Source of the DNA: Verrucomicrobiales bacterium
GTDB taxonomy: Bacteria; Verrucomicrobiota; Verrucomicrobiia; Limisphaerales; Palsa-1400
Direction: 5' to 3'
DNA length: 44,775 nt
Assembly: GCA_003140095.1 (NCBI GenBank)
Contig: PLIU01000457.1
Coordinates: 12,891 to 57,665, forward strand
A program made the position numbers and the translations under genes. This document shows positions 7,972-16,243 of the stretch, one piece after another (positions within the stretch are counted from its first letter, which is position 1; every line of letters begins with the position of its first letter). Below the pieces are notes generated by a model. The model saw nothing but the letters and a program-made list of their open reading frames with translations, ran no database searches and was not told where the DNA came from.

Positions 7972-9489
7972 ATGAGTACTACATTGCTTCACCGAACCGC
8001 CTCCAGGGCGCTGCTGACGGACATGTACCAACTGAACATGTCGTATGGATATTGGAAAGCCGGGATGGCGGACCGCGAGGCGGTGTTCCATCTTTTCTTC
8101 CGCGAGCACCCGTTTCACGGCGGATTTACCCTCGCGTGCGGCCTCAGCGACTGTATCAAGTACATGATCGGGTTTCACTTTGGCGACAATGATCTGGCGT
8201 ATCTGGGGGCATTGAAGGGCGGTGATGACCAGCCGCTGTTCGAGGCGGCGTTCCTGGAGTATTTGCGCGATCTGCGCCTGCGCTTTGATGTCGATGCCAT
8301 CCCGGAAGGATCGGTAGTTTTTCCGCACGAGCCGCTGCTGCGCGTGCGCGGGTCCCTTCTGCAGGCGCAACTGGTGGAGACGGCGCTGCTTAATATCGTG
8401 AATTCCCAATCGTTGATTGCCACCAAGGCCGCGCGCATTTGTCTGGCCGCGCAGGGCGATCAAGTCGTGGAGTTCGGCCTGCGCCGGGCCCAAGGCGTGG
8501 ATGGCGCGCTCACGGCCAGCCGCGCGGCTTTCGTCGGGGGATGCGCAGCCACGTCCAATTTGATGGCCGGCAAACTCTTTGGCATTCCGGTCCGCGGCAC
8601 TCAAGCCCATAGCTGGGTCCTTTCCTTCGACGATGAACTGGCCGCTTTCAACGCCTATGCCGACGCCCAGCCCAACAATGCGTTCTTCCTGGTGGACACT
8701 TACAACTCGCTGCAGGGAGTCCGCCACGCAGTCACGGTGGGGAAACGATTGGCGCAATCGGGCCGCCGACTGGGGGGCGTCCGGCTCGACTCGGGTGATC
8801 TGGCTTACTTGAGCATCGAGGCGCGCAAGATTTTGGATGAGGGTGGATTTAACGATGCACTCATCCTGGCCAGCAATGATCTGGACGAATACCGCATCGC
8901 CAGTCTGAAGCAAGCAGGGGCGGCCATCCAGGTTTGGGCTGTCGGCACCAAGCTCGTGACGGCTTACGATCAACCGGCTTTGGGCGGCGTCTATAAACTT
9001 TCGGCTCTGCGGAAACCCGATGGCAGGTGGGAACATAAACTGAAGCTTTCGGATCAGGCGGTGAAAGTCAACAACCCCGGCCTGCTCCAGGTCCGCCGCT
9101 TTCAACAGGGCCAGGATTTCATTGGGGACGCGATTTTCGACGAGCTTGGGTCGGCGCCGGAGCCATTCACCATTGTCGATCCGCTGGACGGAACCAAGCG
9201 TAAGATGATGCCGGCAGAAGCGAAGTGGGAAGATTTGCTCACACCGGTTCTGCGGCGGGGCCAGCCGGTGCGGGAGCAGCCCTCTTTGGCGTCGATCCGC
9301 GAGCGCGTTCAGCGCCAACTGTCCATGCTGCATCCGAGCGTCAAGCGATTCGAGAACCCGCAGCCATATCTGGCGGGACTGGAGTTGGGGCTGCACGAAT
9401 TGAAGAAGCGGTTGGTTCTTGTGGCCAAGACCAAGTCAGGCCCTTCCCGGCCGGTTCAGCGCGAGAGTTCGGTCCACAAAAACGTATAG
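7972..9489 (+). CDS. pncB: Nicotinate phosphoribosyltransferase
   Basis: Salvages nicotinate with PRPP to nicotinate mononucleotide in NAD synthesis. The opening LLTDMYQLNMSYGYWKAG is diagnostic, followed by FTLACGLSDCI, the conserved FGLRRAQG near residue 170, and GIPVRGTQAHSW containing the active-site His region. RLDSGDLA and the GVYKL segment are also typical. The 505-residue length fits the family. The last 34 bases overlap the 3' end of the convergent prolyl oligopeptidase gene, so no terminator separates the two. There is no recognisable NAD operon partner in the window. Confidence 0.95.
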   Translation: MSTTLLHRTASRALLTDMYQLNMSYGYWKAGMADREAVFHLFFREHPFHGGFTLACGLSDCIKYMIGFHFGDNDLAYLGALKGGDDQPLFEAAFLEYLRDLRLRFDVDAIPEGSVVFPHEPLLRVRGSLLQAQLVETALLNIVNSQSLIATKAARICLAAQGDQVVEFGLRRAQGVDGALTASRAAFVGGCAATSNLMAGKLFGIPVRGTQAHSWVLSFDDELAAFNAYADAQPNNAFFLVDTYNSLQGVRHAVTVGKRLAQSGRRLGGVRLDSGDLAYLSIEARKILDEGGFNDALILASNDLDEYRIASLKQAGAAIQVWAVGTKLVTAYDQPALGGVYKLSALRKPDGRWEHKLKLSDQAVKVNNPGLLQVRRFQQGQDFIGDAIFDELGSAPEPFTIVDPLDGTKRKMMPAEAKWEDLLTPVLRRGQPVREQPSLASIRERVQRQLSMLHPSVKRFENPQPYLAGLELGLHELKKRLVLVAKTKSGPSRPVQRESSVHKNV

Positions 9490-11573
9490 GCCAGGGCGTC
9501 CATGAAGGCCGCTTGCCGGTTGTTGGCGGCGGCGCCGTGACCGCCCTCGATGTTTTCGTAATACAAGACCTGGTGCCCTTGCTCTTCCAACCGCGCGGCC
9601 ATCTTGCGAGCGTGGCCCGGATGCACCCGGTCGTCGCGCGTGGAAGTGGTGATGAGGATCGGAGGGTAGGCGCGGCCGGCTCGAGCGTTCTGATAGGGCG
9701 AATACTTTTGAATGTAGGCCCAATCCTCCGGTTTGTCGGGATCGCCGTATTCGTCCATCCAACTCGCCCCCGCCAGCAGCTTGTTGTAACGGCGCATGTC
9801 CAGCAAAGGCGAGCCGCAATGGATGGCGCCGAAAAGATCAGGCCGTTCCGTGAGCATGACCCCCATGAGCAGTCCGCCGTTGGATCGCCCTTCGATGCCG
9901 AGCCGTTTTGGCGCAGTGACGCTGCGGGCAATCAGGTCCTCCGCCACGGCGATGAAATCGTCGTAGGCGCGCTGGCGGTTTTCCTTGCGGGCGGCCTCGT
10001 GCCATTGGGGTCCGAATTCGCCGCCGCCGCGGATATTGGCCAGGACGAAGACGCCGCCGCGTTCGAGCCAGGCGGCGCCCCTGGCGGGACTATAGGCCGG
10101 GAGCATTGGAATTTCGAATCCGCCGTAGCCTGTCAACAATGTGATGTTGTGGCCGTCGAGCTTGAGGCCTTTTGGGCCGACTTGAAAGTATGGCACTCGC
10201 GTGCCGTCCCTGGACTGGGCCTCGAATTGTTGAATCTCCAATCCGCTGGCGTCGAAGAAAGAGGGCAAGCTTTTGATTTTCTCGGCGCCGGGCTTTCCAG
10301 CGGCGCCAAGCAAGAGGCTCGAGGGGGTCAGAAAATCGGTCTCGGTCACGAAGTAATCATCCGATTCTTCCGGATCGATGCCTTCGATTCCAACCGAGCC
10401 GAAAGCGGGCGCCTGGATGGGCGTGCGCTCCCATTGTCCGCCGGAAGGACGCAACAGCCAGGGGCGGCTGTGGACGTTATCCAATTCGGTCAGCACGAGG
10501 TAATGTTGGGTCTCGCTGATGGCGGAGAGAGAGACGCGGGCGGAAGGTTGAAAGACCACCGAAAAGTCGCGCCTTCCTTGCAAATAATCCTCCAGGTTGG
10601 CGGCAATGAGCGATCCGGCCGGAAAAGTGTTATTGTTGACGGTCCAGGCGGAGCGCAGGCGCAAGAGCAGAAGTTTTCCGAAGGTGCGGATGATGGCATC
10701 GGCCGGTTTATCGATCCGCACCCACTGTGCGCCGCGCCGGAGAAACATTTCGTCCGTGAAGAAGGTCGGCGCGCGCTGGATCCATTCATAAACCTCCCCG
10801 TGGTCGTGATCGACGAAGGCCCCGGCCGATTCGTCGCTTGGTTTGGCCTCGAAAACTGTGCGGGCCTGACTCATGGGTGTGCCGCGCTGCCATTGCTTGA
10901 TGATGCGGGGGTAGCCGCTGCTGGTCAACGAATCGGGGCCGAAGTCGGTGCCAATGTATAATGTGTCGCGGTCGCGCCAAGCCACGTCGCTCTTGGCCTC
11001 GGGCAACGTGAATCCGTCCGGCACGAACTGTTTGGAGTTAAGATTGAACTCGCGGATGACCACAGCGTCGGCGCCGCCGTGGGAAAGCTCCACCAGGCAG
11101 CGGTCGTTGGACGGTTTGAGGATGTTGTAACCGTGCCAAATCCAGTTCTCCTTTTCCGTGGCCGCCAATTGGTCGAGGTCCAGGACGGTTTCCCAAGCGG
11201 GGACGGATTTCTTATATTCCTCCAGAGTAGTGCGACGCCAGAGGCCGCGCGTATGTTTGTCGTCGCGCCAGAAATTGTAATAGAGCGGGCCGTGTTTGGC
11301 GACTTGCGGAATACGCTCGCGGGAGTTTAGGATGTCCAGCAGGCGGTTCTGCAGCGCTTGGAAACCCGGGGCGGATTCCATTTGACGGGTGCTGACAGCG
11401 TTCTGGGCGCGCACCCATTGAAGGGCTTTCTCGCCTGTGATGTCCTCGAGCCAGAGGTTGGGGTCGTCTGGAGTGGCGCTCACGTCGTTTGCGGCCAAGA
11501 GCAAGAGCGGACGGAGAAAGAGGAAAACGCCCAGGAGGGCCGAAGGCGCGCGGCATTTGAATGAAAGACGCAT
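9456..11573 (-). CDS. Prolyl oligopeptidase family serine peptidase (S9A), secreted
   Basis: A 705-residue peptidase of the prolyl endopeptidase type, which cleaves short peptides after proline. It has an N-terminal signal-like segment (LLGVFLFLRPLLLLAA), suggesting export to the periplasm. The N-terminal beta-propeller region runs to about residue 430. The alpha/beta hydrolase part carries the nucleophile motif GRSNGG with Ser near 563, the Asp region TRDDRVHPGHA, and the catalytic His in EGGHGAAA. GYGGF and GGGEFG around the oxyanion region are also family features. It is convergent and overlapping with pncB and divergent from the Tat-exported oxidoreductase. True proline specificity is inferred from family membership. 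Confidence 0.92.
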   Translation of the reverse strand: MRLSFKCRAPSALLGVFLFLRPLLLLAANDVSATPDDPNLWLEDITGEKALQWVRAQNAVSTRQMESAPGFQALQNRLLDILNSRERIPQVAKHGPLYYNFWRDDKHTRGLWRRTTLEEYKKSVPAWETVLDLDQLAATEKENWIWHGYNILKPSNDRCLVELSHGGADAVVIREFNLNSKQFVPDGFTLPEAKSDVAWRDRDTLYIGTDFGPDSLTSSGYPRIIKQWQRGTPMSQARTVFEAKPSDESAGAFVDHDHGEVYEWIQRAPTFFTDEMFLRRGAQWVRIDKPADAIIRTFGKLLLLRLRSAWTVNNNTFPAGSLIAANLEDYLQGRRDFSVVFQPSARVSLSAISETQHYLVLTELDNVHSRPWLLRPSGGQWERTPIQAPAFGSVGIEGIDPEESDDYFVTETDFLTPSSLLLGAAGKPGAEKIKSLPSFFDASGLEIQQFEAQSRDGTRVPYFQVGPKGLKLDGHNITLLTGYGGFEIPMLPAYSPARGAAWLERGGVFVLANIRGGGEFGPQWHEAARKENRQRAYDDFIAVAEDLIARSVTAPKRLGIEGRSNGGLLMGVMLTERPDLFGAIHCGSPLLDMRRYNKLLAGASWMDEYGDPDKPEDWAYIQKYSPYQNARAGRAYPPILITTSTRDDRVHPGHARKMAARLEEQGHQVLYYENIEGGHGAAANNRQAAFMDALAYTFLWTELSR

Positions 11574-11696
11574 GTTTGCAGTCTAATTTTCAGGTTAAAT
11601 TCCACTAAACGGAAAGCGCAAAGTAACTGAGGGCATGAAAGTTGCCAATGCATTTCATTTGCAGTTTTGCCGCCTGGAGTTTACAAGTAGATTAGA

Positions 11697-13148
11697 ATGA
11701 AATCCAAATTGACTCGCCGCTCCTTTCTCAAGCGGTCCGTCCTGGCGGCCGGGACGGTTTCCGCCGCCCACTACGTTGCTTTTCCCAGCATTCTTTCCGC
11801 GCGCCAGCCCAGCGACACGCTCAACTGCGTGCAAATCGGTTGCGGAGGGCGCGGCGAAGAGCACTTGAAACAGGCCATCCTTTCGCAGCACCAACACCTC
11901 GTTGCCTTGGTGGATCCGGCTGACCACCAGATCGCCGGCAAGCAGAAATGGCTCCAAGGCGAAGCCGTGGACATGGGCAACGTGCAGGTCTTCAGCGATT
12001 ACAGGGAAATGTTTGACAAGATCAGCGGGCAAATTGACGCCGTGTTCATCGCGACGCCCAACCATCATCATTGCAACGCGGCCATGCTGGCCCTGGAGGC
12101 GGGCAAGAATGTCTATTGCGAAAAACCGCTGACCCATGACATTGCCGAAGCGCGGAAAGTGCGCGAAGCAGCCGCGCGGCACCCAAAATTGGCCACGCAA
12201 ATGGGCAATCAGGGACACTGCGAACCCGGCTATCGCCGCCTTTGCGAATTCGTCTGGGCCGGCGTCATCGGCAATGTCACCGAAACCCATAGCTGGACGG
12301 ATCGGGCCAACGGCGGCGTCGGACCGCGTCCGCCGACCAAGCCTGTGCCGCCCGGCATGCACTGGGATTCCTGGATCGGGCCGGCGCCTTATCGGGATTA
12401 TCACGACGATCTGCACCCGCACGAATGGCACGGCTGGTACGATTTTGGCAACGGCTCCATCGGCAACATGGGTTGCCACGTTTTGGAAGGTGTCTTCTGG
12501 GCTCTCAAAGTCGAGCATCCCACCAGCGTCGAGATGGAGTTTGTCCGCGGCGGCAGCGACGAGCGGTATCCGCTGGGCAGCAGGGTGCGATGGGACATTC
12601 CGGCCCGCGGGAACATGCCGGCCTGTAAGGCGTATTGGTATGAAGGGTTGAATCCCACCACCACCGCCAAACCGTCGGGCGGGTTGCACGCGGCGACCGG
12701 CAAAGCACGTTACTATCCTGAGCTGGCGCTCAAATTGCAGGAGCAGTATCCAGACGAAGAGTTGCTCAAAGGGGACAGCGGGACATTGTACGTAGGAGAT
12801 AAGGGCGTGATTTTCACCGCCACTTACGGAGGCACCGGCGCCAATCCGATGCACATCGTGCCCATGGAAAAAATGGACCAAATCCAACAACCGCCCCGTA
12901 CGCTGCCACGGCCCAATCCAAATCCATTTGTTAACTTTATCCAAACTTGCAAGGCCGGAAGGACCGACACGGCGACGCCGTTCGAGTACGGCGCGCGGCT
13001 GACTGAATTCACACTATTGGGCAATCTGGCGCAACATGCCGGCCCGGAGAACAAAGTAATGTGGGACGGCCCCAACATGCGCGTGACCAATATCCCTGAC
13101 CTTAATCGCTGGATCAAACGCGAAGACCGCAAGGGCTGGGTGGTTTGA
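11697..13148 (+). CDS. Tat-exported Gfo/Idh/MocA family oxidoreductase
   Basis: A 483-residue NAD(P)-dependent oxidoreductase of the Gfo/Idh/MocA family, usually acting on sugars or cyclitols. The N-terminus TRRSFLKRSVLAAGTV is a twin-arginine signal, so the enzyme is probably exported folded with its cofactor. The Rossmann portion has VQIGCGGRGEEHL (a GxGxxG variant), then VFIATPNHHHCNAAMLALEAGKNVYCEKPL, where EKP is the catalytic Lys motif. The HEWHGWYDFGNGSIGNMGCHVLEG segment matches the large planctomycete/verrucomicrobial subfamily. It stops eight bases before the convergent hpnJ stop. The substrate cannot be named; related sugar-processing genes occur nearby (16244-17275). Confidence 0.9.
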   Translation: MKSKLTRRSFLKRSVLAAGTVSAAHYVAFPSILSARQPSDTLNCVQIGCGGRGEEHLKQAILSQHQHLVALVDPADHQIAGKQKWLQGEAVDMGNVQVFSDYREMFDKISGQIDAVFIATPNHHHCNAAMLALEAGKNVYCEKPLTHDIAEARKVREAAARHPKLATQMGNQGHCEPGYRRLCEFVWAGVIGNVTETHSWTDRANGGVGPRPPTKPVPPGMHWDSWIGPAPYRDYHDDLHPHEWHGWYDFGNGSIGNMGCHVLEGVFWALKVEHPTSVEMEFVRGGSDERYPLGSRVRWDIPARGNMPACKAYWYEGLNPTTTAKPSGGLHAATGKARYYPELALKLQEQYPDEELLKGDSGTLYVGDKGVIFTATYGGTGANPMHIVPMEKMDQIQQPPRTLPRPNPNPFVNFIQTCKAGRTDTATPFEYGARLTEFTLLGNLAQHAGPENKVMWDGPNMRVTNIPDLNRWIKREDRKGWVV

Positions 13149-13155
13149 TCAACCT

Positions 13156-14619
13156 TCAGGCCGCTGCGGCGGCTTGCAAGGCGCGGGAGGCGGCCAGGTC
13201 CACCTTGCGCTGGCGGAGGCTCTTGAAGAATTCGTAGCCCTCGCGGCAGCGGCGCACGCACACGTCCTTGTCCTCCAGCATCGTCTTGATAATGCGAAGA
13301 ATCGGTTTGGGCCGCAGATAATACGCGCGGTAAAAACGGTCCACCGCCTCAAAGATTTCGTCCTTGTTCAAGCCGGGGTACTCCAGGGAACTTTGCTGGA
13401 AGCCGTCGTCATGCACAATGTCCGTCTTGTCCTTTTTGGCAAACCAGCCGTTTTGCCGAGCCATCTCGAACAACTCGGTGCCGGGATAGGGCGCCGCCAG
13501 CGAAACCTGGATGCTGAATACGTCCAAATCCATAGCGTAGCGGATCGTCTGCTCGATGGTTTCCCGGGTTTCCACCGGCAGCCCGAGAATGAAGGTGCCG
13601 TGAATGACCACGCCCGCCTTGTGACACGATTTGGTGAACCGCTTCGCTTCATCCAGTTGGATGCCCTTTTTGATGCGGTCCAGAATTTCCTGGTTGCCAC
13701 TTTCATAGCCGACCAGGAACAGGCGCAGGCCGGATTCCTTGAACGATTTGATGGTGTCGTAATCGAGGTTCGCCCGGCTGTTGCACGACCAAGTCAGGCC
13801 CAGCGGAGCGAGCTTTTTGGCGATGTCGCGCGCGCGGGGCAAATTAGCCGTGAAGGTGTCGTCGTCGAAGAAAAACTCGCGCACCTGCGGGAAGAGCTTC
13901 TTGGCGTAGGCCATTTCGCCGGCTACGTTTTCCGGCGAGCGCACGCGGTATTTGTGGCCGCCAATGGTTTGGGGCCAAAGACAAAAGGTACATTGGGCGG
14001 GGCAGCCGCGGCCGGTGTAGAGACTCAGATAAGGGTGCAGCAAATAGCCGATGAAATACTTCTCGATCTGCAAATCGCGCTTGTAAGCGTCAACGACCCA
14101 GGGCAGCACGTCCATGTTGGAGATGATTTCGCGTTCACGGTTATGGATGATTTTGCCCTCGGCGTTGCGATAGGAAAGGCCGTCGATTTGTGCCAAAGGC
14201 CTGTCTTCGGCGACTTCTTTGCAGGTGAAATCGAATTCCTTGCGCCCGACCCAATCGATGGCCCGGGAGGCCTTGAGAGTTTCGGCCGGCAGCACGGCCG
14301 CATGGGCGCCGATAAAACCGATTTTCACGCCGGGCCTTTGCTCTTTGATCGCTTCAGCCACCTTGCAGTCATTCTTGAGCGAGGGCGTGGACGTGTTGAT
14401 GATGACGTGGTCGTACTCGCGCGCGATTTCCAGGCATTGCTTGACGCCGATGTCGTGCGGCGGGCAATCGAGCAACCTGCTGTTGGGCACCAAGACGGCG
14501 GGTTGCGCCAGCCAGGTGGGATACCAGAACGAGGTGACTTCACGCCGGGCCTGATAACGGGAACCGGCCCCGCCGTCAAAGCCGTCGAAACTGGGCGGAG
14601 ATAGAAATAATGCTTTCAA
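13156..14619 (-). CDS. hpnJ: Hopanoid-associated cobalamin-binding radical SAM protein HpnJ
   Basis: A B12-dependent-type radical SAM enzyme resembling HpnJ, which genetic work in other bacteria links to formation of the cyclitol ether head group of bacteriohopanepolyols. The N-terminal ~170 residues form the putative B12-binding part (MKALFLSPPSFDG, DHVIINTSTPS, GFIGAHAAVLP). The radical SAM core has GRGCPAQCTFCLWPQTIGGHKYRVRS with the CxxxCxxC cluster motif near residue 210, and FFFDDDTFTAN. The 487-residue length fits the family. Its ATG overlaps the hpnH stop by four bases (ATGA), so the two are translationally coupled. No squalene-hopene cyclase is in the window. HpnJ identity is by motif recognition rather than a search. 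Confidence 0.85.
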   Translation of the reverse strand: MKALFLSPPSFDGFDGGAGSRYQARREVTSFWYPTWLAQPAVLVPNSRLLDCPPHDIGVKQCLEIAREYDHVIINTSTPSLKNDCKVAEAIKEQRPGVKIGFIGAHAAVLPAETLKASRAIDWVGRKEFDFTCKEVAEDRPLAQIDGLSYRNAEGKIIHNREREIISNMDVLPWVVDAYKRDLQIEKYFIGYLLHPYLSLYTGRGCPAQCTFCLWPQTIGGHKYRVRSPENVAGEMAYAKKLFPQVREFFFDDDTFTANLPRARDIAKKLAPLGLTWSCNSRANLDYDTIKSFKESGLRLFLVGYESGNQEILDRIKKGIQLDEAKRFTKSCHKAGVVIHGTFILGLPVETRETIEQTIRYAMDLDVFSIQVSLAAPYPGTELFEMARQNGWFAKKDKTDIVHDDGFQQSSLEYPGLNKDEIFEAVDRFYRAYYLRPKPILRIIKTMLEDKDVCVRRCREGYEFFKSLRQRKVDLAASRALQAAAAA

Positions 14620-15959
14620 TTCGTCTTTTTTGAACTGGCAATTTTGGCCAGCAGTTCGTCACGTTGAGAGGAATCGCCGGAAGCGCAGCCGCCGGCGGTG
14701 GGATTGATGGCCGCCTTGGCTTCGGCCAGGTGGCCTTTGTTAATGGAAACCCCGTTGAAAGCCCTAACGTTTCTGCCCTCGTAATAGGGCTTTGGTTTGG
14801 CGCCGAAATTGTAGCGCGCGTTTTTCCAGTTATCGCGCGCGTTGCTGATCAGCGCGCCGCTGGGATCGTAGCCGCAATGCACCATGCAGTTCTCGCAACG
14901 CGTATCGCGCGCTACGCCGTCGACCACGCCGTACTTATCCCAATCGACCTTCTCCAGCATCTCTTGGTAACGGGGATAATGGCCGTCGGTCATGAGGTAA
15001 CACGGCGCCTTCCAGCCGCGGATATTGCGCGTAGGAATGGCCCAGGCGGTGCAAGTCAATTCCCGTTTGCCGGCCAGGAATTCCTGGTAAACCGTGGTGC
15101 CAAAAATGTTGAAGCGCTGGCCCCATTCCTCAACTTTGGCGAATTTCTCCCGCGTCATTTTTCGTGTCAGGAAGAAATCCTCGGGGTTCTTCCCCAAACG
15201 TTTGACCATGTCCTTTTTGGCCGCGTCGTATTCGTAACCGGGGGAGATGGTGTGGCCATCGACTTCGAGCGAGGAGAAGAATTCGAACATCTGTTCGATC
15301 TCCTGCGCGTCGGTTTCCTTATAGACGGTGGTGTTGGTAGCGACCTGGTAGCCGAGGATCTTGGCCATTTTGATGGCTTCGACGCATTCCTTGAAAACGC
15401 CTTCGCGCTCCACGATCAAGTCGTGCGTGTATTCCAAGCCGTCAATGTGGACGTTCCAATACATCCATTTGCTGGGCCGGATGACCGGCCGGTCGCTGGA
15501 TTTGCCTTTGCGGATGGTCTGGGCGTCCTTTTCGGAGATAAGCTTTTGTTCGAGCAATTTGGCCAGGGTGGATTCGGTTTTCACGCTGTAAATACTGGCC
15601 AGATAATCCTTCATTTTCTTGCGCATGAACATCCCGTTGGTACAAACATAGACGATGCGCCGTTGCTTGAGAACGCCATCGACCAATTCTTCGATGAGAG
15701 GATAAATCAACGGTTCGCCCCCGCAAATGGAAACCATCGGGGCGTCGCATTCTTCGGCGGCCCCCAGGCAATCCTGCAAAGACATCATGTCTTTAAGATT
15801 TGTCGAATATTCGCGAATGCGTCCGCAGCCGGTGCAAGTCAGATTGCACGTATGGAGCGGCTCCAGTTGCAACACCAAGGCGAATTTTGGCGTGCGCAAG
15901 AGCTTGTGTTTAACGATATGTGCGGCGATCTTCGCCGTCAACGCGAGTGGAAATCGCAT
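14616..15959 (-). CDS. hpnH: Hopanoid radical SAM protein HpnH (adenosylhopane synthase)
   Basis: HpnH joins the 5'-deoxyadenosyl group of SAM to diploptene, the first side-chain step of bacteriohopanepolyol synthesis. The start MRFPLALTAKIAAHIVKHKL, LEPLHTCNLTCTGCGRIREY (CxxxCxxC cluster), MVSICGGEPLIY and VYVCTNGMFM are characteristic, as are the C-terminal CTAWAIPTRNIRGWKAPCYL and CENCMVHCGYD. At 447 residues it is longer than the ~380 I expect. The extra length includes a segment around residues 115-160 (KTESTLAKLLEQKLISEKDAQTI) before WNVHIDGLEYTHD, plus a longer C-terminus ending in KKTN. It is preceded by a small lipoprotein gene with an eight-base gap and overlaps hpnJ, forming a three-gene operon. 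Confidence 0.88.
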   Translation of the reverse strand: MRFPLALTAKIAAHIVKHKLLRTPKFALVLQLEPLHTCNLTCTGCGRIREYSTNLKDMMSLQDCLGAAEECDAPMVSICGGEPLIYPLIEELVDGVLKQRRIVYVCTNGMFMRKKMKDYLASIYSVKTESTLAKLLEQKLISEKDAQTIRKGKSSDRPVIRPSKWMYWNVHIDGLEYTHDLIVEREGVFKECVEAIKMAKILGYQVATNTTVYKETDAQEIEQMFEFFSSLEVDGHTISPGYEYDAAKKDMVKRLGKNPEDFFLTRKMTREKFAKVEEWGQRFNIFGTTVYQEFLAGKRELTCTAWAIPTRNIRGWKAPCYLMTDGHYPRYQEMLEKVDWDKYGVVDGVARDTRCENCMVHCGYDPSGALISNARDNWKNARYNFGAKPKPYYEGRNVRAFNGVSINKGHLAEAKAAINPTAGGCASGDSSQRDELLAKIASSKKTN

Positions 15960-15967
15960 AATTTAAT

Positions 15968-16174
15968 TTAGTCTATTTGGGACGTATCCCTAATCGACGC
16001 AACCTGCGTCGGCTCAACGTTTTGGGGCGGGGCGGGCTTGGTCTGTCCCAGACCCGGCATCAGCAACATCAAGGGGGAGAAGGCGGGGGTGGCCGAAAGG
16101 CCGCCGCAACCGCCGCCGACCAAAGCAATGGCCGACGCCAGCAAGAGAGATTTTGCTATAACTCCAATTTTCAC
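15968..16174 (-). CDS. Small putative lipoprotein upstream of hpnH
   Basis: A 68-residue product not assignable to a named family. It starts with a lipoprotein-like signal: basic VKIGVIAKS, hydrophobic LLLASAIALV, then GGGC, followed by a Gly/Pro-rich tail (FSPLMLLMPGLGQTKPAPPQN). I chose the GTG at 16174 because the ORF-track TTG (16195) lies inside a near-consensus promoter. The GTG begins seven bases after the -10 box, which suggests a leaderless or very short-leader mRNA. The stop is eight bases before hpnH, so it is probably the first gene of the hopanoid operon. Attachment to a membrane containing the modified hopanoids would be consistent, but this is inference. Confidence 0.62.
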   Translation of the reverse strand: MKIGVIAKSLLLASAIALVGGGCGGLSATPAFSPLMLLMPGLGQTKPAPPQNVEPTQVASIRDTSQID

Positions 16175-16181
16175 ATCAGCC

Positions 16182-16209
16182 ACTATATAAGACAAAACAA
16201 AGTTGGCAA
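16182..16209 (-). promoter_or_regulatory. Near-consensus promoter of the lipoprotein-hpnH-hpnJ operon
   Basis: On the minus strand TTGCCA (5/6 match to the -35) is followed after 16 bases by TATAGT (5/6 match to the -10). Seven bases later comes the GTG start of the lipoprotein. This is one of the best sigma-70-like promoters in the window. The arrangement predicts transcription starting at or next to the start codon. Confidence 0.6.
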
Positions 16210-16243
16210 CACTTATTCTTGCGGGGGAAACCCTTACAAAAAC

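Noticed and set aside
9456-9489. Overlap of convergent pncB and prolyl oligopeptidase genes as evidence of truncation
   Set aside because: Both proteins are full length with complete motifs; short convergent overlaps are ordinary. The queA/adenosyltransferase overlap at 38204-38231 is the same.
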